64,000 nt of DNA from Porticoccus sp963925605 (lineage in GTDB: Bacteria > Pseudomonadota > Gammaproteobacteria > Pseudomonadales > Porticoccaceae): assembly GCA_963925605.1 (NCBI GenBank), contig CAWURY010000011.1, forward strand, positions 1-64,000, read 5' to 3'. Below the pieces are notes generated by a model. That model had not been told where the DNA came from and did not search any database. It was given only the letters and a program-made list of their open reading frames with translations. A program made the position numbers and the translations under genes. This document shows, piece after piece, positions 16,263 to 26,004 of this stretch (within the stretch, counting starts at the first letter, position 1; every line of letters starts with the position of its first letter).

Positions 16263-17342
16263 CTACTCTCCAAGTAAATAAGGGGAAAAATATGAAGAAT
16301 AAACAACATCAAAACTATCTAGCTTCTTCACCAAAAAATAGGCCGGAAGACTATTATTTTCCGCAAGAGCAAGAGCCTTTTCAGGTCCCAAAACCATCAT
16401 AACTGTAGCTAAGGCATCTGCTTTAGCAGCACTTTCAGCAATAACAGTAACCGAGGCTAAATTATGTGTAATAGGGTAGCCTGTTCGTGGATCGATAGTA
16501 TGAGAATATCTCTTACCATTCTTTTCAAAATAGTTTCGGTAATCCCCAGAGGTTGCTACACCAGAATCCTTTATTTGGATAACTTGCTGTACGCCATCCT
16601 GCATAAAAGAAGGTTTTTCAATGGCAATACGCCAATTTTTACCATCCGGTCTTTCTCCCTGGATTCGCAGTTCTCCGCCTACCTCTATCAAGTAATTTCT
16701 TACCCCCAATGAATTCAGTAACTCGGCAACAGTATCTACAGCGTAACCTTTTGCTACAGCCGAAAGATCAATCTTGATATCATCAAGTCGTGTTGCTAAA
16801 TATTTTTGCTTATCTATAGCAAGCTTATCAAACCCAACGAACGGAAGAAGGCTATCGATCAATTCGTGAGATGGGATGATATCCTTAGATTTTTGAGGAC
16901 CAAACCCCCAAAGATCTACCAACGAGGCTACAGTTGGATCAAAGTATCCGTCAGACAAAACAAAAATGTCTTGGGCTATTGACAATACATCTATCATTTC
17001 TGGAGAAACAGCTTGAGGTTGGTTTATTGAGGAGGCATTAAGGAGCATAAGCTCAGATTTTTTGTCATATGTTGTAAATATCTTATTAATTTTTTGCAAC
17101 TGATCATCTATTAATTTTCTTGTATTTTCAGGAAGAAGTTTATCCACTGCCACCATCTTTACCTGGTAAGTTGTACCCATAACTTCGCCAGAATAAACCA
17201 ATTCCTCTGGATGATTGACGCAACCAACAAGGCCTATAAAAAAGAAAGCCGGCAGCAAGAATATGACTTTATTATGAAGAATTTTTAACAAAAACGAGGC
17301 GCTAAGCCCCGTTCTTATTAATTTTATAGTGCTTGGAGACAT
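16263..17342 (-). CDS. apbE: FAD:protein FMN transferase ApbE
   Basis: A lipoprotein flavin transferase that attaches FMN through a phosphoester to Thr residues of NqrB and NqrC. From ATG 17342 it is 359 residues, with a hydrophobic segment ending in lipobox GLVGC. Family motifs: GEVMGTTYQV, DPTVASLVDLWGFGP, SAVAKGYAVD, GVATSGDYRNY and HTIDPRTGYP. The frame stays open further upstream into nqrF; the chosen start lies 16 nt after the nqrF stop and gives a normal signal peptide, but lacks a clear ribosome site, so an upstream start is possible. Its place between nqrF and nqrM is the usual one. Confidence 0.93.
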   Translation of the reverse strand: MSPSTIKLIRTGLSASFLLKILHNKVIFLLPAFFFIGLVGCVNHPEELVYSGEVMGTTYQVKMVAVDKLLPENTRKLIDDQLQKINKIFTTYDKKSELMLLNASSINQPQAVSPEMIDVLSIAQDIFVLSDGYFDPTVASLVDLWGFGPQKSKDIIPSHELIDSLLPFVGFDKLAIDKQKYLATRLDDIKIDLSAVAKGYAVDTVAELLNSLGVRNYLIEVGGELRIQGERPDGKNWRIAIEKPSFMQDGVQQVIQIKDSGVATSGDYRNYFEKNGKRYSHTIDPRTGYPITHNLASVTVIAESAAKADALATVMMVLGPEKALALAENNSLPAYFLVKKLDSFDVVYSSYFSPYLLGE

Positions 17343-17358
17343 TTTATGCACTAAATCG

Positions 17359-18582
17359 TTATCCACCAAAATCATCAAGGAATATATTGTCTCTCTCAAC
17401 TCCAAGATCAAGCAACATGGAGATAACAGCTGAATTCATCATGGGCGGGCCACACATATAGTATTCGCAGTCTTCAGGCGCTGGATGTTCTTTTAGGTAG
17501 TTTTCATAAAGAACTTGATGGATAAAGCCTTTGTGTCCGTCCCACTTATCTTCTGGTTGATCGTCAGAAAGGGCTAGATGCCATTCAAAATTATCATTTT
17601 CTCCAGCAAGAGTATCGTACTCATCATTATAGAAGCATTCGCGCATTGAGCGAGCGCCGTACCAGAATGAAATTTTACGGTCAGTTTTTAACCGACGAAG
17701 CTGATCAAATAAATGTGATCGCATTGGTGCCATTCCTGCACCTCCTCCAATGAATATCATCTCGGCTGAGGTATCTTTGGCAAAAAATTCACCAAATGGG
17801 CCAAAGACATTAACCTTATCACCAGGCTTTAGATTAAACGCCCATGAAGACATGATCCCGGGTGGAATACCCTCTGTTCCAGGAGGCGGTGTTGCACACC
17901 GAATATTAAATTTAACTATTCCTTTTTCTTCCGGATAATTAGCCATTGAGTAGGCTCTAATGACGGACTCATTAACTATAGATTCATGTTTAAAGAATCC
18001 AAAACGATCCCAATCAGCTCGATACTCGCCCTCTATGTCAAAATCACTATATTTAACATGGTGGGGTGGGCACTCTAGCTGAACATAACCACCAGCTTTA
18101 AAGTCAACACTTTCACCATCAGGCAAACGGAGGGTCAACTCTTTAATAAAAGTAGCGACATTGGGGTTGGCTTCAACGGTACATTCCCACTGCTTAACGC
18201 CAAAGACCTCTTCTGGAACAATAACCTTCATATCCTGCTTTACAGGGGTCTGACAAGACAGCCGCCATCCTTCGCTAGCCTCACGTTTAGAAAAATGAGC
18301 CTCTTCGGTTGGAAGCATAGAGCCGCCGCCTTCAGTAACAATACACTTGCACTGAGCACAAGTACCGCCGCCGCCACATGCAGACGCAAGAAACAAACCA
18401 GCATTAGAAAGGGTTAGCAATAATTTATCACCAGATGGCACAGTAATGTTTTTTTCACCGTTAACATCAATTGTAACCAGTCCCGTGCTAACTAGCTTCT
18501 CTCGAGCAGCCAAAATAAAACTAACCAGAGCTAACACAACGGCTGTGAACATTCCGACACCAAGCAAAATCTCTAAATTCAT
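17359..18582 (-). CDS. nqrF: Na+-translocating NADH:quinone reductase subunit F
   Basis: A 407-residue subunit that takes electrons from NADH via FAD and a [2Fe-2S] cluster. Layout: one membrane helix (3-25), a ferredoxin domain with cluster ligands Cys69, Cys75, Cys78 and Cys110, then the flavin domain with RAYSMANYP (FAD) and the NAD domain with GGGAGMAPMRSHLFDQ and the C-terminal YMCGPPMM. Length equals that of Vibrio NqrF (about 408). It lies 22 nt after nqrE in the nqr operon. Confidence 0.97.
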   Translation of the reverse strand: MNLEILLGVGMFTAVVLALVSFILAAREKLVSTGLVTIDVNGEKNITVPSGDKLLLTLSNAGLFLASACGGGGTCAQCKCIVTEGGGSMLPTEEAHFSKREASEGWRLSCQTPVKQDMKVIVPEEVFGVKQWECTVEANPNVATFIKELTLRLPDGESVDFKAGGYVQLECPPHHVKYSDFDIEGEYRADWDRFGFFKHESIVNESVIRAYSMANYPEEKGIVKFNIRCATPPPGTEGIPPGIMSSWAFNLKPGDKVNVFGPFGEFFAKDTSAEMIFIGGGAGMAPMRSHLFDQLRRLKTDRKISFWYGARSMRECFYNDEYDTLAGENDNFEWHLALSDDQPEDKWDGHKGFIHQVLYENYLKEHPAPEDCEYYMCGPPMMNSAVISMLLDLGVERDNIFLDDFGG

Positions 18583-18604
18583 AAATATTTTTTCTCCACA
18601 GCTA

Positions 18605-19222
18605 TCAAAGGTCTATTCCACCAAAGGACATAAAGCCTAATGACATGAGGCCAACAGTTATAAAAGTAATACCCAAACCCTGAAGGCCTTCAGGTACATC
18701 GCTATATTTAAGTTTTTCGCGTATGCCAGCCAGCGCCAAAATTGCTAGCGCCCAACCAAAGCCAGCCCCTAATCCGTATACCGTACTCTCAGCTAAGTTA
18801 TAGTCACGCTCGACCATAAACAAAGCCGCACCTAAAATTGCACAATTAACAGTTATCAGCGGCAAAAAGACACCGAGGGCGTTATAAAGGGCCGGGACGT
18901 ATTTGTCTAAAAACATCTCCATAATTTGAACAATAGCAGCAATAACACCGATATAACTTAGCAACCCAAGAAAACTTAGATCCACCTTATCCATGCCTTC
19001 TATGCCAGTCCATATTAAGGCACCTTCAGTCAGCAAGTACTTAAATATCAGATGGTTGGCAGGTACAGTGACCGCTAAAACTACAATTACAGCAATGCCA
19101 AGACCTAGGGCAGCTTGAATCTTTTTTGAGATAGCTAAAAATGTACACATCCCCAGAAAAAAAGACAAGGCCATATTTTCAATAAAAACAGACCGAACAA
19201 ATAAACTTAAATAATGCTCCAT
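18605..19222 (-). CDS. nqrE: Na+-NQR subunit E
   Basis: A 205-residue integral membrane subunit with six hydrophobic segments. The start MEHYLSLFVRSVFIENMAL is that of NqrE. Cys26 in GMCTF and Cys in VNCAILGAALF are the residues that, with NqrD, hold the iron centre in the membrane core. It overlaps the nqrD stop by one nucleotide, so expression is coupled. A typical NqrE is 198-202 residues. Confidence 0.97.
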   Translation of the reverse strand: MEHYLSLFVRSVFIENMALSFFLGMCTFLAISKKIQAALGLGIAVIVVLAVTVPANHLIFKYLLTEGALIWTGIEGMDKVDLSFLGLLSYIGVIAAIVQIMEMFLDKYVPALYNALGVFLPLITVNCAILGAALFMVERDYNLAESTVYGLGAGFGWALAILALAGIREKLKYSDVPEGLQGLGITFITVGLMSLGFMSFGGIDL

Positions 19223-19893
19223 CAGGCAGTTTCCCCCTTAGATGAATTTGGTGCAATCTTGAAATCAGGGGCTTCAACTTGGCCTTTTTTCCAAACCCTT
19301 AAACCCCAAATAAAAAGACCAATCAAGAAAAAAGCACTTGGTGGCAGAAGCAACAGTCCATTTGGTACATACCAGCCGCCATTGCTCGCTAAGGAGAAAA
19401 CCTCAAGGCCGTATAGTTTACCTGTTCCAAATAGCTCTCGGATAAATGCCAGCGCTAGCAACATTACGCTGTACCCAAAACCATTTCCAATTCCGTCTAA
19501 GAAACTACTTACGGGCGGATTTTTCATTGCGTAACCTTCAGCTCGACCCATAACAATACAATTAGTAATAATTAACCCAACAAATACAGAAAGCTGCTTG
19601 CTGATATCATAAGCTACAGCTTTAAGCACCTGATCAACAAGGATAACCACAGAAGCTATGATAGTCATTTGCACGATGATTCTAATGCTGCCTGGGATTT
19701 GATTTCTTATCAGCGATATCAACATAGATGAGATTGCTGTCACAACCGTTAAACTAATACACATAACCATGGTAACCTTCAGGCTAGAGGTTACAGCAAG
19801 CGCAGAACATATTCCTAAGATTTGAAGTGCAATTGGATTTTCATTAAAAATTGGTTTTAATAGAATATCACTCATTTTTCTAGCCAAGATCAA
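19222..19893 (-). CDS. nqrD: Na+-NQR subunit D
   Basis: A 223-residue six-helix membrane subunit, homologous to NqrE and packed against it. Key pieces: NENPIALQILGICSALAV with the first conserved Cys, and VGLIITNCIVMGRAEGYA with the second; both feed the Fe centre. The ATG at 19893 overlaps the nqrC stop by 4 nt. An internal ATG (residue 7, MSDIL) is an equally good family start. Confidence 0.96.
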   Translation of the reverse strand: MILARKMSDILLKPIFNENPIALQILGICSALAVTSSLKVTMVMCISLTVVTAISSMLISLIRNQIPGSIRIIVQMTIIASVVILVDQVLKAVAYDISKQLSVFVGLIITNCIVMGRAEGYAMKNPPVSSFLDGIGNGFGYSVMLLALAFIRELFGTGKLYGLEVFSLASNGGWYVPNGLLLLPPSAFFLIGLFIWGLRVWKKGQVEAPDFKIAPNSSKGETA

Positions 19894-20660
19894 GCCTCCC
19901 CTGCACGTAGATTGGAAAGGAACGGAGAAAATCCATTTTCACCCATCCAGAATTTTATTAGATTATCTACCCCGCGACTTGTTAAAGTTGCTCCAGATAA
20001 ACTATCTATTTCATATATTGACTCAGGTCGACTAAGGTCAACCTTCCCTCTAACAACGGTCAATGCTTGCTTGTTGTTTGAATCGTAACTTTTCTTACCT
20101 ATCCATTGTGCTTTCCATAATGGGTTATCGATCTCACCTCCCAAACCAGGGGTTTCAGCATGCTCATAGAAGCCAAGACCAGCGACAGTATTCAAGTCAG
20201 ACTCTAGGGCGACAAACCCATACAATGTTGACCAAAGACCGTATCCCTTTATGGGTAAAATAATTTTTTCCAAGCCCGCGTCTCCCTCTACAACATATAC
20301 AATCATATACTTGGGAAGGCGGCCAATTTTGGCAATATCAGCATCTCCAAGATCAACAGACAGCTCTGGATCCTTGGAGGCTTTTCGTTGGTTGTAGCTA
20401 TCTAAATCTACTGCGTCGCTGAATTTTCCTGTAGACAGATCGACCGCTCGAGCAGTTATACTGGCAAATTTTTCATTAACGTCATCGCCTTCCTGTAGCA
20501 TTCCCGCAGCAGCAAGTATATTTGTTTTTCGATCAAGATCCTTATTAGCCTGCTGAGCTGGCCGCAACAAAACAGCTGCTGTAGACACAATCACTGAGCA
20601 AACAATACACAGTACTAAGGCAACTTTAATAGTTTTTAAAGTAGAGTTATTGTTAGCCAC
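19890..20660 (-). CDS. nqrC: Na+-NQR subunit C
   Basis: A flavoprotein subunit with one N-terminal helix and a periplasmic domain carrying covalent FMN. The attachment site is the Thr of SGATLTSRG (about Thr225). The GTG at 20660 is chosen as start: AAGGAG lies 8 nt upstream and the protein then begins VANNNST, matching NqrC proteins that begin MANNN. The longer frame from 20690 would overlap nqrB by 38 nt. The chosen start gives 256 residues and a small overlap with the nqrB end. GYGLWSTLYGFVAL is a conserved FMN-domain motif. Confidence 0.95.
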   Translation of the reverse strand: MANNNSTLKTIKVALVLCIVCSVIVSTAAVLLRPAQQANKDLDRKTNILAAAGMLQEGDDVNEKFASITARAVDLSTGKFSDAVDLDSYNQRKASKDPELSVDLGDADIAKIGRLPKYMIVYVVEGDAGLEKIILPIKGYGLWSTLYGFVALESDLNTVAGLGFYEHAETPGLGGEIDNPLWKAQWIGKKSYDSNNKQALTVVRGKVDLSRPESIYEIDSLSGATLTSRGVDNLIKFWMGENGFSPFLSNLRAGEA

Positions 20661-21855
20661 GAGCCATTCTCCTTTTGATGTTAGCTTCAACTACAAAGTG
20701 ATCTATTAGCGGAGAAAATAAATTAGCGAACAATATCGCCAGCATCATTCCTTCAGGGTAAGCAGGATTAACAACTCTAATCAATACAACCATTACCCCG
20801 ATCAACAGGCCATACCAGATTTTTCCTGTGTCTGTCATGGATGCTGACACGGGGTCTGTTGCCATAAAAACCAACCCAAAAGCAAAGCTGCCCATAACCA
20901 AGTGCCAGTGCCAAGGAACACCAAACATTGGGTTTGTCTCTGAACCAATAAAATTAAACAGTGTAGATAGAAGGACCATACCAACAAGAACCCCCAGCAT
21001 AATACGCCAAGCTGCGATTTTTGTGAGAAGCAAAACGACAGCGCCGATAAGAATCGCGAGAGTGGATGTTTCACCAATTGAGCCTTGTTTATTGCCAATA
21101 AATGCATCAAACCAAGTAAGATTCTGCTGTACCGCCTCAATACCATAATTAGCAGCAACCGAAAGCGCTGTTGCGCCCGTGTAACCATCAACAGCAGTCC
21201 AGACAGCATCCCCTGATAGTTCAGCAGGGTATGCGAAGAAAAGGAAAGCGCGCCCTGTTAACGCAGGATTGAGGAAATTTTTTCCTGTTCCTCCAAAAAC
21301 CTCCTTACCAATAACAACACCAAAACTTATCCCTAAAGCTACTTGCCATAATGGTATATCTGGAGGGCAAATTAAAGCGAACAGGATAGAGGTTACAAAA
21401 AATCCCTCATTAATTTCGTGGCCCCTCACGGAAGCAAATACAACCTCCCAGAAGCCTCCCGCTATAAATGTCACCATATAAATAGGGACAAAGTAGGCTG
21501 CACCATAAAACATACAATCCCAGATACTTAAAGGATCATGTCCGGCAAATAATACAATGATAGCCTCATGCCAGTCAGTTGCGTAGGTTGCTTCAGATGC
21601 AGCGAGGATAGTGTTTGCCTGAAAGCCAAGATTGTACATCCCATAAAACATTGCTGGAAATGCGGCAAGCCAAACAGTTATCATTACTCGTTTTAAGTCA
21701 ATACCATCTCGAATATGCGAACCATTTTTTGTGACGGACCCTGGTGAGTAAAAAATTGTATCAACCGCTTCATAAAGAGCAAACCAGCCCTCTAGTTTTC
21801 CGCCTTTATGGAAATGCGGTTCAATTCTATCTAGATAGCTACGCAATACTTTCAC
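20653..21855 (-). CDS. nqrB: Na+-NQR subunit B
   Basis: A 400-residue membrane subunit with about ten helices, carrying the second covalent FMN and riboflavin and lining the Na+ path. The FMN Thr is in DGYTGATALS, the ApbE target motif. GKNFLNPALTGRAFLFFAYP and FMATDPVSASMTDTGKIWYG are NqrB hallmarks. The N-terminal cytosolic stretch includes HFHKGGKLEGW. It begins 2 nt after the nqrA stop. Confidence 0.97.
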   Translation of the reverse strand: MKVLRSYLDRIEPHFHKGGKLEGWFALYEAVDTIFYSPGSVTKNGSHIRDGIDLKRVMITVWLAAFPAMFYGMYNLGFQANTILAASEATYATDWHEAIIVLFAGHDPLSIWDCMFYGAAYFVPIYMVTFIAGGFWEVVFASVRGHEINEGFFVTSILFALICPPDIPLWQVALGISFGVVIGKEVFGGTGKNFLNPALTGRAFLFFAYPAELSGDAVWTAVDGYTGATALSVAANYGIEAVQQNLTWFDAFIGNKQGSIGETSTLAILIGAVVLLLTKIAAWRIMLGVLVGMVLLSTLFNFIGSETNPMFGVPWHWHLVMGSFAFGLVFMATDPVSASMTDTGKIWYGLLIGVMVVLIRVVNPAYPEGMMLAILFANLFSPLIDHFVVEANIKRRMARG

Positions 21856-21857
21856 TA

Positions 21858-23225
21858 TCAGCCCTCCTTCTCAATACGTGCCAGATTATCTCTCAGAATT
21901 GGACCATACTCATATTTCCCCACACAAACATAGCTGCAAAGAGCTAAATCTTCTTCTTCAAGCTCTAGACAGCCGAGTTTTTGCGCCATTTCTGTATCAC
22001 CAACAATTAAAGCACGCAAGAGCTGCGTAGGAAGTATGTCCAAAGGCATCACCTTTTCATAGTTGCCAATAGGCACCATGGCTCTCTCGCTTCCATTTGT
22101 GTTTGTACTAAAACTCAAGTTTTTTTCTTGAGCTGAACCGAAAGAAGAAAGGTAGATGGGCATGGCCGAATGTCGCTTAATACCCAAAGAAATATAGCGG
22201 AAGAATTCACGCTGATATCCTTCGATAATTATAGCAACTTGGGTATGATAGCGACCTAAAAAAGAAAGTGCTCCATCGGCATGCTCGGCAGATGCAATGC
22301 GACCTGATAGCAAAGATCCTGAGATAACTCGATTATCCCCCCTATCGGTCTCATTGATGATTAATTCATTAATATTTGCACCAATACGGGTTCGCACTAA
22401 ACGCGGATTAAGAGCCTGAGGTCCACACAAAGCTACTACCCTTCGAGTATCAATGCAGCCAGTAGTGAACAATACACCTATAGCCAGCACATCTTGGTAA
22501 CCTATTACCCATACAGTTTTTTTAGCGCTAACAGGGTCTATAAAATGAATGTGTGTACCGGCAAGACCAGATGGATGAGGGCCTGTAAATCTTTGCAGTT
22601 GAACACCATCCAGATTTTCTCCAGAAATTACAGTATCACCTGAAATACAAAGATGAACCGGCCCCTCTGTGAGGCGCCCCAATACTAACAACCCATCTTC
22701 AAAATCTTTTTCTCTCTCGGCAATAACCACATCTGGATTTACCGCTAATGGATTTGTATCAATAGCAGTAACAAAAATTGAACTGGGTGACTCAGAAAAG
22801 GGGGAAGGGACCTTAGAATATGGTCGAGTTCGCAATGCTGTCCATAGGCCAGATGAAACCAAGCTCTCAACTACACTACTCCTAGACAAAAGTGGCAAAT
22901 TTGTAGAAGCATACTGCGTAAATGTTTCCTGTTCATCTCCATCTACATCAATAACTATAGATTGAAAAACACGACGTTCTCCGCGATTAATAGACGAGAC
23001 AATACCGGAAGCAGGTGAAGTGTAGAGTACCCCTTCGGTTCTCTTGTCAGAGAAAAGTAGCTGGCCAAGCTTGACTCTATCGCCAACTTTGACTGACATC
23101 GTAGGCTTCATGCCAATATAATCATCACCAATAACAGCAACAGATCTAATGACAGGCCCTTTGTGTATAACCTGTTCAGGGGAACCGGGTACAGGGATAT
23201 CTAAACCCCGAGAAATCTTAACCAT
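21858..23225 (-). CDS. nqrA: Na+-NQR subunit A
   Basis: A 455-residue soluble subunit on the cytosolic face, first gene of the operon. The opening ISRGLDIPVPGSPEQ, the RRVVALCGPQALNPRLVRTR segment (a possible quinone contact) and the closing CSYVCVGKYEYGPILRDN are family-specific. Vibrio NqrA is 446 residues, so the length is normal. A good promoter lies 142-171 nt upstream. The operon nqrA-F, apbE, nqrM is complete and uninterrupted. Confidence 0.97.
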   Translation of the reverse strand: MVKISRGLDIPVPGSPEQVIHKGPVIRSVAVIGDDYIGMKPTMSVKVGDRVKLGQLLFSDKRTEGVLYTSPASGIVSSINRGERRVFQSIVIDVDGDEQETFTQYASTNLPLLSRSSVVESLVSSGLWTALRTRPYSKVPSPFSESPSSIFVTAIDTNPLAVNPDVVIAEREKDFEDGLLVLGRLTEGPVHLCISGDTVISGENLDGVQLQRFTGPHPSGLAGTHIHFIDPVSAKKTVWVIGYQDVLAIGVLFTTGCIDTRRVVALCGPQALNPRLVRTRIGANINELIINETDRGDNRVISGSLLSGRIASAEHADGALSFLGRYHTQVAIIIEGYQREFFRYISLGIKRHSAMPIYLSSFGSAQEKNLSFSTNTNGSERAMVPIGNYEKVMPLDILPTQLLRALIVGDTEMAQKLGCLELEEEDLALCSYVCVGKYEYGPILRDNLARIEKEG

Positions 23226-23366
23226 AGAATAAAACCCAAAAAGCTATTTTTTAATTAACTATTGCTCTTAACTAAGACGAGCCCCAAATAAAAGCCATAT
23301 AACTTTGCAAAAAGTTACATTTTTAATAAATTTTTATTTAAAGTTACTAGGATTTAAAGTCACACT

Positions 23367-23396
23367 ATTATACGTGATTATATAAAACACGAACAA
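23367..23396 (-). promoter_or_regulatory. Candidate promoter of the nqr operon
   Basis: On the minus strand TTGTTC and a perfect TATAAT are separated by 18 nt, leaving a leader of about 135 nt before nqrA. The rest of the 276-nt gap is AT-rich, with a short inverted repeat (23416-23438, TGCATCT/AGATGCA) just upstream that could end the gap transcript. Confidence 0.5.
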
Positions 23397-23501
23397 TTTT
23401 TACTGCGAATTAAACTGCATCTTTCTATATTAGATGCAAAAATTTTACCTTATGTATCCAGAGACAAAGTTATCTCAAAAATAAAAAAAATACCAAACAA
23501 A

Positions 23502-24962
23502 TTATTCGCTAGGCACCATTCGCCAAGAAATCCCAGCCAGCTTCTCTAAACACCTTACCACCTGGCAGCTGTAACCAAATTCATTGTCATACCAGCAGTA
23601 CAAAACAACGCTACTTCCATCAACAATTGTGGCTCCGGCATCATAAATACAGGCATGACGAGAGCCAACAAAATCAGACGACACGGCTTCTGAAGAAATA
23701 GTGTAATCAATCTGGTTTTGTAAAGCTGAGTGCAGAGACATCTTGCGCACATAAGCATTTATCTCTGCAAGATTTGTTTCGCGGTCAAGCTGCAAATTAA
23801 GGATAGCCATGGAAACATTGGGCGTAGGCACCCTAATAGCGTTGGCTGTAAGTTTACCTTTAAGCCCAGGAAGAGCCTTAGCGACAGCTTCTGCAGCACC
23901 AGTTTCAGTCAGTACCATATTTAGTGCCGCACTACGGCCACGCCTAGATCCTTTATGGTAATTATCAATTAAATTCTGGTCATTAGTATACGAGTGGACC
24001 GTTTCAACGTGGCCTTTTATAATTCCAAACTCATCCTGCAAGACTTTCAAAATTGGAACAATGGCATTAGTCGTACAAGAGGCTGCTGATATAATTCTTG
24101 ATTTCTGTGTGATTTCATTATGGTTAATGCCATAAACAATATTTGGGATCGCTCCTTTTCCGGGGGCGGTAAGTATAACCTTGGCGGCCCCTGGACACTG
24201 TAGATGCTGACTTAGACCATCCTCATCACGCCAGACCCCTGTATTATCTATTATTATGGCGTTATCTATACCAAATTTTTTATAATCTACATCTCTAGGT
24301 GAATTCGCATAAATAACCTGAATAGGGTTTCCGTTACACACTAAAATATTTTTATCCTCCAAAACTCGGATGGTCCCCTCAAATGCACCATGGACAGAAT
24401 CACGACGGAGCAAGCTTGCCCTCTTGCACAGATCATCCTCACTGGAGCCTTTGCGAACCACGATAGCCCGTAATCGAAGCATGTCTCCGCTACCAGTTTT
24501 TTCTATCAGTAGGCGAGCCAAGAGACGACCAATCCGTCCGAAGCCATAAAGGACAACATCTTGTGGCTCAGAAATTGGTTTGCTCATATCCCCAAGGTCA
24601 TCACCGATTTCATTCTGCAGAAAATCTAATAACTCAAGCCCTTCTACTGACTCTTGGTATTTGACGGCCAGCTTCCCTAGGTCGATATGAGCTGGCCCCA
24701 GATTCATTTTTGATAATGCTGTAATCAAAGGAAAGGTTTCATACTCTGATAGTTCATTTTTTTCAATTTGACGCACAAAGCGATGCGCTTTCATCAGTTC
24801 TATCACAGAGCGATTAAACATACTCCTGCCATACATATACAAAGAAATATTTTTTTCTCGGTACAGTCTGCCAATCAAGGGAATCATTGCCTCAGAAAGC
24901 GCTTCACGCTCTTTCCAATCTGTAAAGAAGTCTGCGGGTATAGGACGAGTATCTTCTATCAC
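23502..24962 (-). CDS. gap: Glyceraldehyde-3-phosphate dehydrogenase, N-terminally extended form
   Basis: A 486-residue enzyme: a GAPDH with about 130 extra N-terminal residues. The NAD-binding loop is GFGRIG (140-145), the active site SAASCTTNAI with Cys296, and the C-terminus has WYDNEFGYS. The helical extension (1-130) is found in a subgroup of proteobacterial GAPDHs; its purpose is not known. The enzyme interconverts glyceraldehyde-3-phosphate and 1,3-bisphosphoglycerate. It lies upstream of nqrA on the same strand, the order known from pseudomonads (gap near nqr and mfd). No kinase or other glycolytic gene is beside it, so a gluconeogenic role is possible. Confidence 0.93.
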   Translation of the reverse strand: MIEDTRPIPADFFTDWKEREALSEAMIPLIGRLYREKNISLYMYGRSMFNRSVIELMKAHRFVRQIEKNELSEYETFPLITALSKMNLGPAHIDLGKLAVKYQESVEGLELLDFLQNEIGDDLGDMSKPISEPQDVVLYGFGRIGRLLARLLIEKTGSGDMLRLRAIVVRKGSSEDDLCKRASLLRRDSVHGAFEGTIRVLEDKNILVCNGNPIQVIYANSPRDVDYKKFGIDNAIIIDNTGVWRDEDGLSQHLQCPGAAKVILTAPGKGAIPNIVYGINHNEITQKSRIISAASCTTNAIVPILKVLQDEFGIIKGHVETVHSYTNDQNLIDNYHKGSRRGRSAALNMVLTETGAAEAVAKALPGLKGKLTANAIRVPTPNVSMAILNLQLDRETNLAEINAYVRKMSLHSALQNQIDYTISSEAVSSDFVGSRHACIYDAGATIVDGSSVVLYCWYDNEFGYSCQVVRCLEKLAGISWRMVPSE

Positions 24963-25109
24963 TAGATCAAACCTCTTACTTCAACTATGGGAATATAAAT
25001 CTATATGTTTTATAGAGCGCACTATTATCAAGGGTCAATCTCTTGAGGGCAAGCCAGTTAAGTGAAAAAATAGGCGGAAAAGACAACTTGCCAGCTAAAA
25101 AATTATGCG

Positions 25110-25826
25110 CTAGAACGGAAAAAACACTTTAGTTGCTACATTTTGTACGACAGTTTTAATCATTCTATTATTTTTTCCAGCTATAATCTGCGCCAACATG
25201 TCTTGTATTGCTATCATTTTTCCGAATAATCGTTCATAACTTAGATTATCCAGCTCCCCATCTCTACTGTTTGTTAAAATTAAGGGTTCTTTCAAACTAT
25301 CCTCAAAAGTAGTAATGCGCCAAAGTGCAGCTTCTATATTACGGGCACTCAAATAAAGATTCTGTTCTTTTAGCTTGTTGTACATAAAAAATTCGTGCTG
25401 GTAGCCATAAGATTTTCTGATCATTTCAGTTAACCCAACCATAAAGACAAAAACTCTATCTCCTTGATAGCTAGAATCAAGAGATAACTCTATGATTTCT
25501 ATGCCGTTTTGTGGCATTCCTGGTATATCCAACTTTCCCGGTACTTCAAAGATTTGCTTCAGCCTATCCTCCGCTGTGTAAGTCTTCCTGCTGGATCCAT
25601 ATTTCACGCGAAGATATTTAGGATTTCTTTTGTAAAGCTTAACTGCAAGCTCCCTAAGTAACGATTCCATCTCTAGGTAATGGTAGTCAGCAACTTCGTC
25701 CACATCTGATTTCATCACGTTTTTCAAATGAAATTTTTGGACGGAGCATCCGCCGAGTATTATCAAAAAGAGAAGCACGCATGAAGCAACTGTTAACTGA
25801 ATAAACTTGTACAATTCAAACTCCAA
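25110..25826 (-). CDS. Predicted lipoprotein of unknown function
   Basis: Not recognised. It is 238 residues with a signal peptide (hydrophobic 11-26) and lipobox ILGGC, so a lipid anchor is expected. The mature part is mixed alpha/beta: YHYLEMESLLRELAVKLYKRNP (split by family-like conserved aromatic and Arg residues), GDRVFVFMVGLTEMIRKSYG and LSARNIEAALWRITT look structured. It lies between gap and mfd, divergent from mfd with a 178-nt shared promoter region. Two residues after the lipobox Cys is Val, which does not signal inner-membrane retention, so outer membrane is likely. Confidence 0.65.
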   Translation of the reverse strand: MEFELYKFIQLTVASCVLLFLIILGGCSVQKFHLKNVMKSDVDEVADYHYLEMESLLRELAVKLYKRNPKYLRVKYGSSRKTYTAEDRLKQIFEVPGKLDIPGMPQNGIEIIELSLDSSYQGDRVFVFMVGLTEMIRKSYGYQHEFFMYNKLKEQNLYLSARNIEAALWRITTFEDSLKEPLILTNSRDGELDNLSYERLFGKMIAIQDMLAQIIAGKNNRMIKTVVQNVATKVFFPF

Positions 25827-26004
25827 AAAATTAATTAAAGCGAATATCTACAAAAAACTCTATTGTGCGGCAATGGATCATATCAATATACAAGAACCAT
25901 CGCTAAAATAACCCTCAAAAGACCCTGCAATAACTACCGAAAAATCTTTGTCGGAGACATGTATCAAAAATATCAATCCAACAATTTAAAGCGCTAAACA
26001 TACT

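Noticed and set aside
19890..20690. Long form of NqrC from 20690
   Set aside because: It would overlap nqrB by 38 nt and place the strong AAGGAG site inside the gene; the GTG at 20660 fits better.
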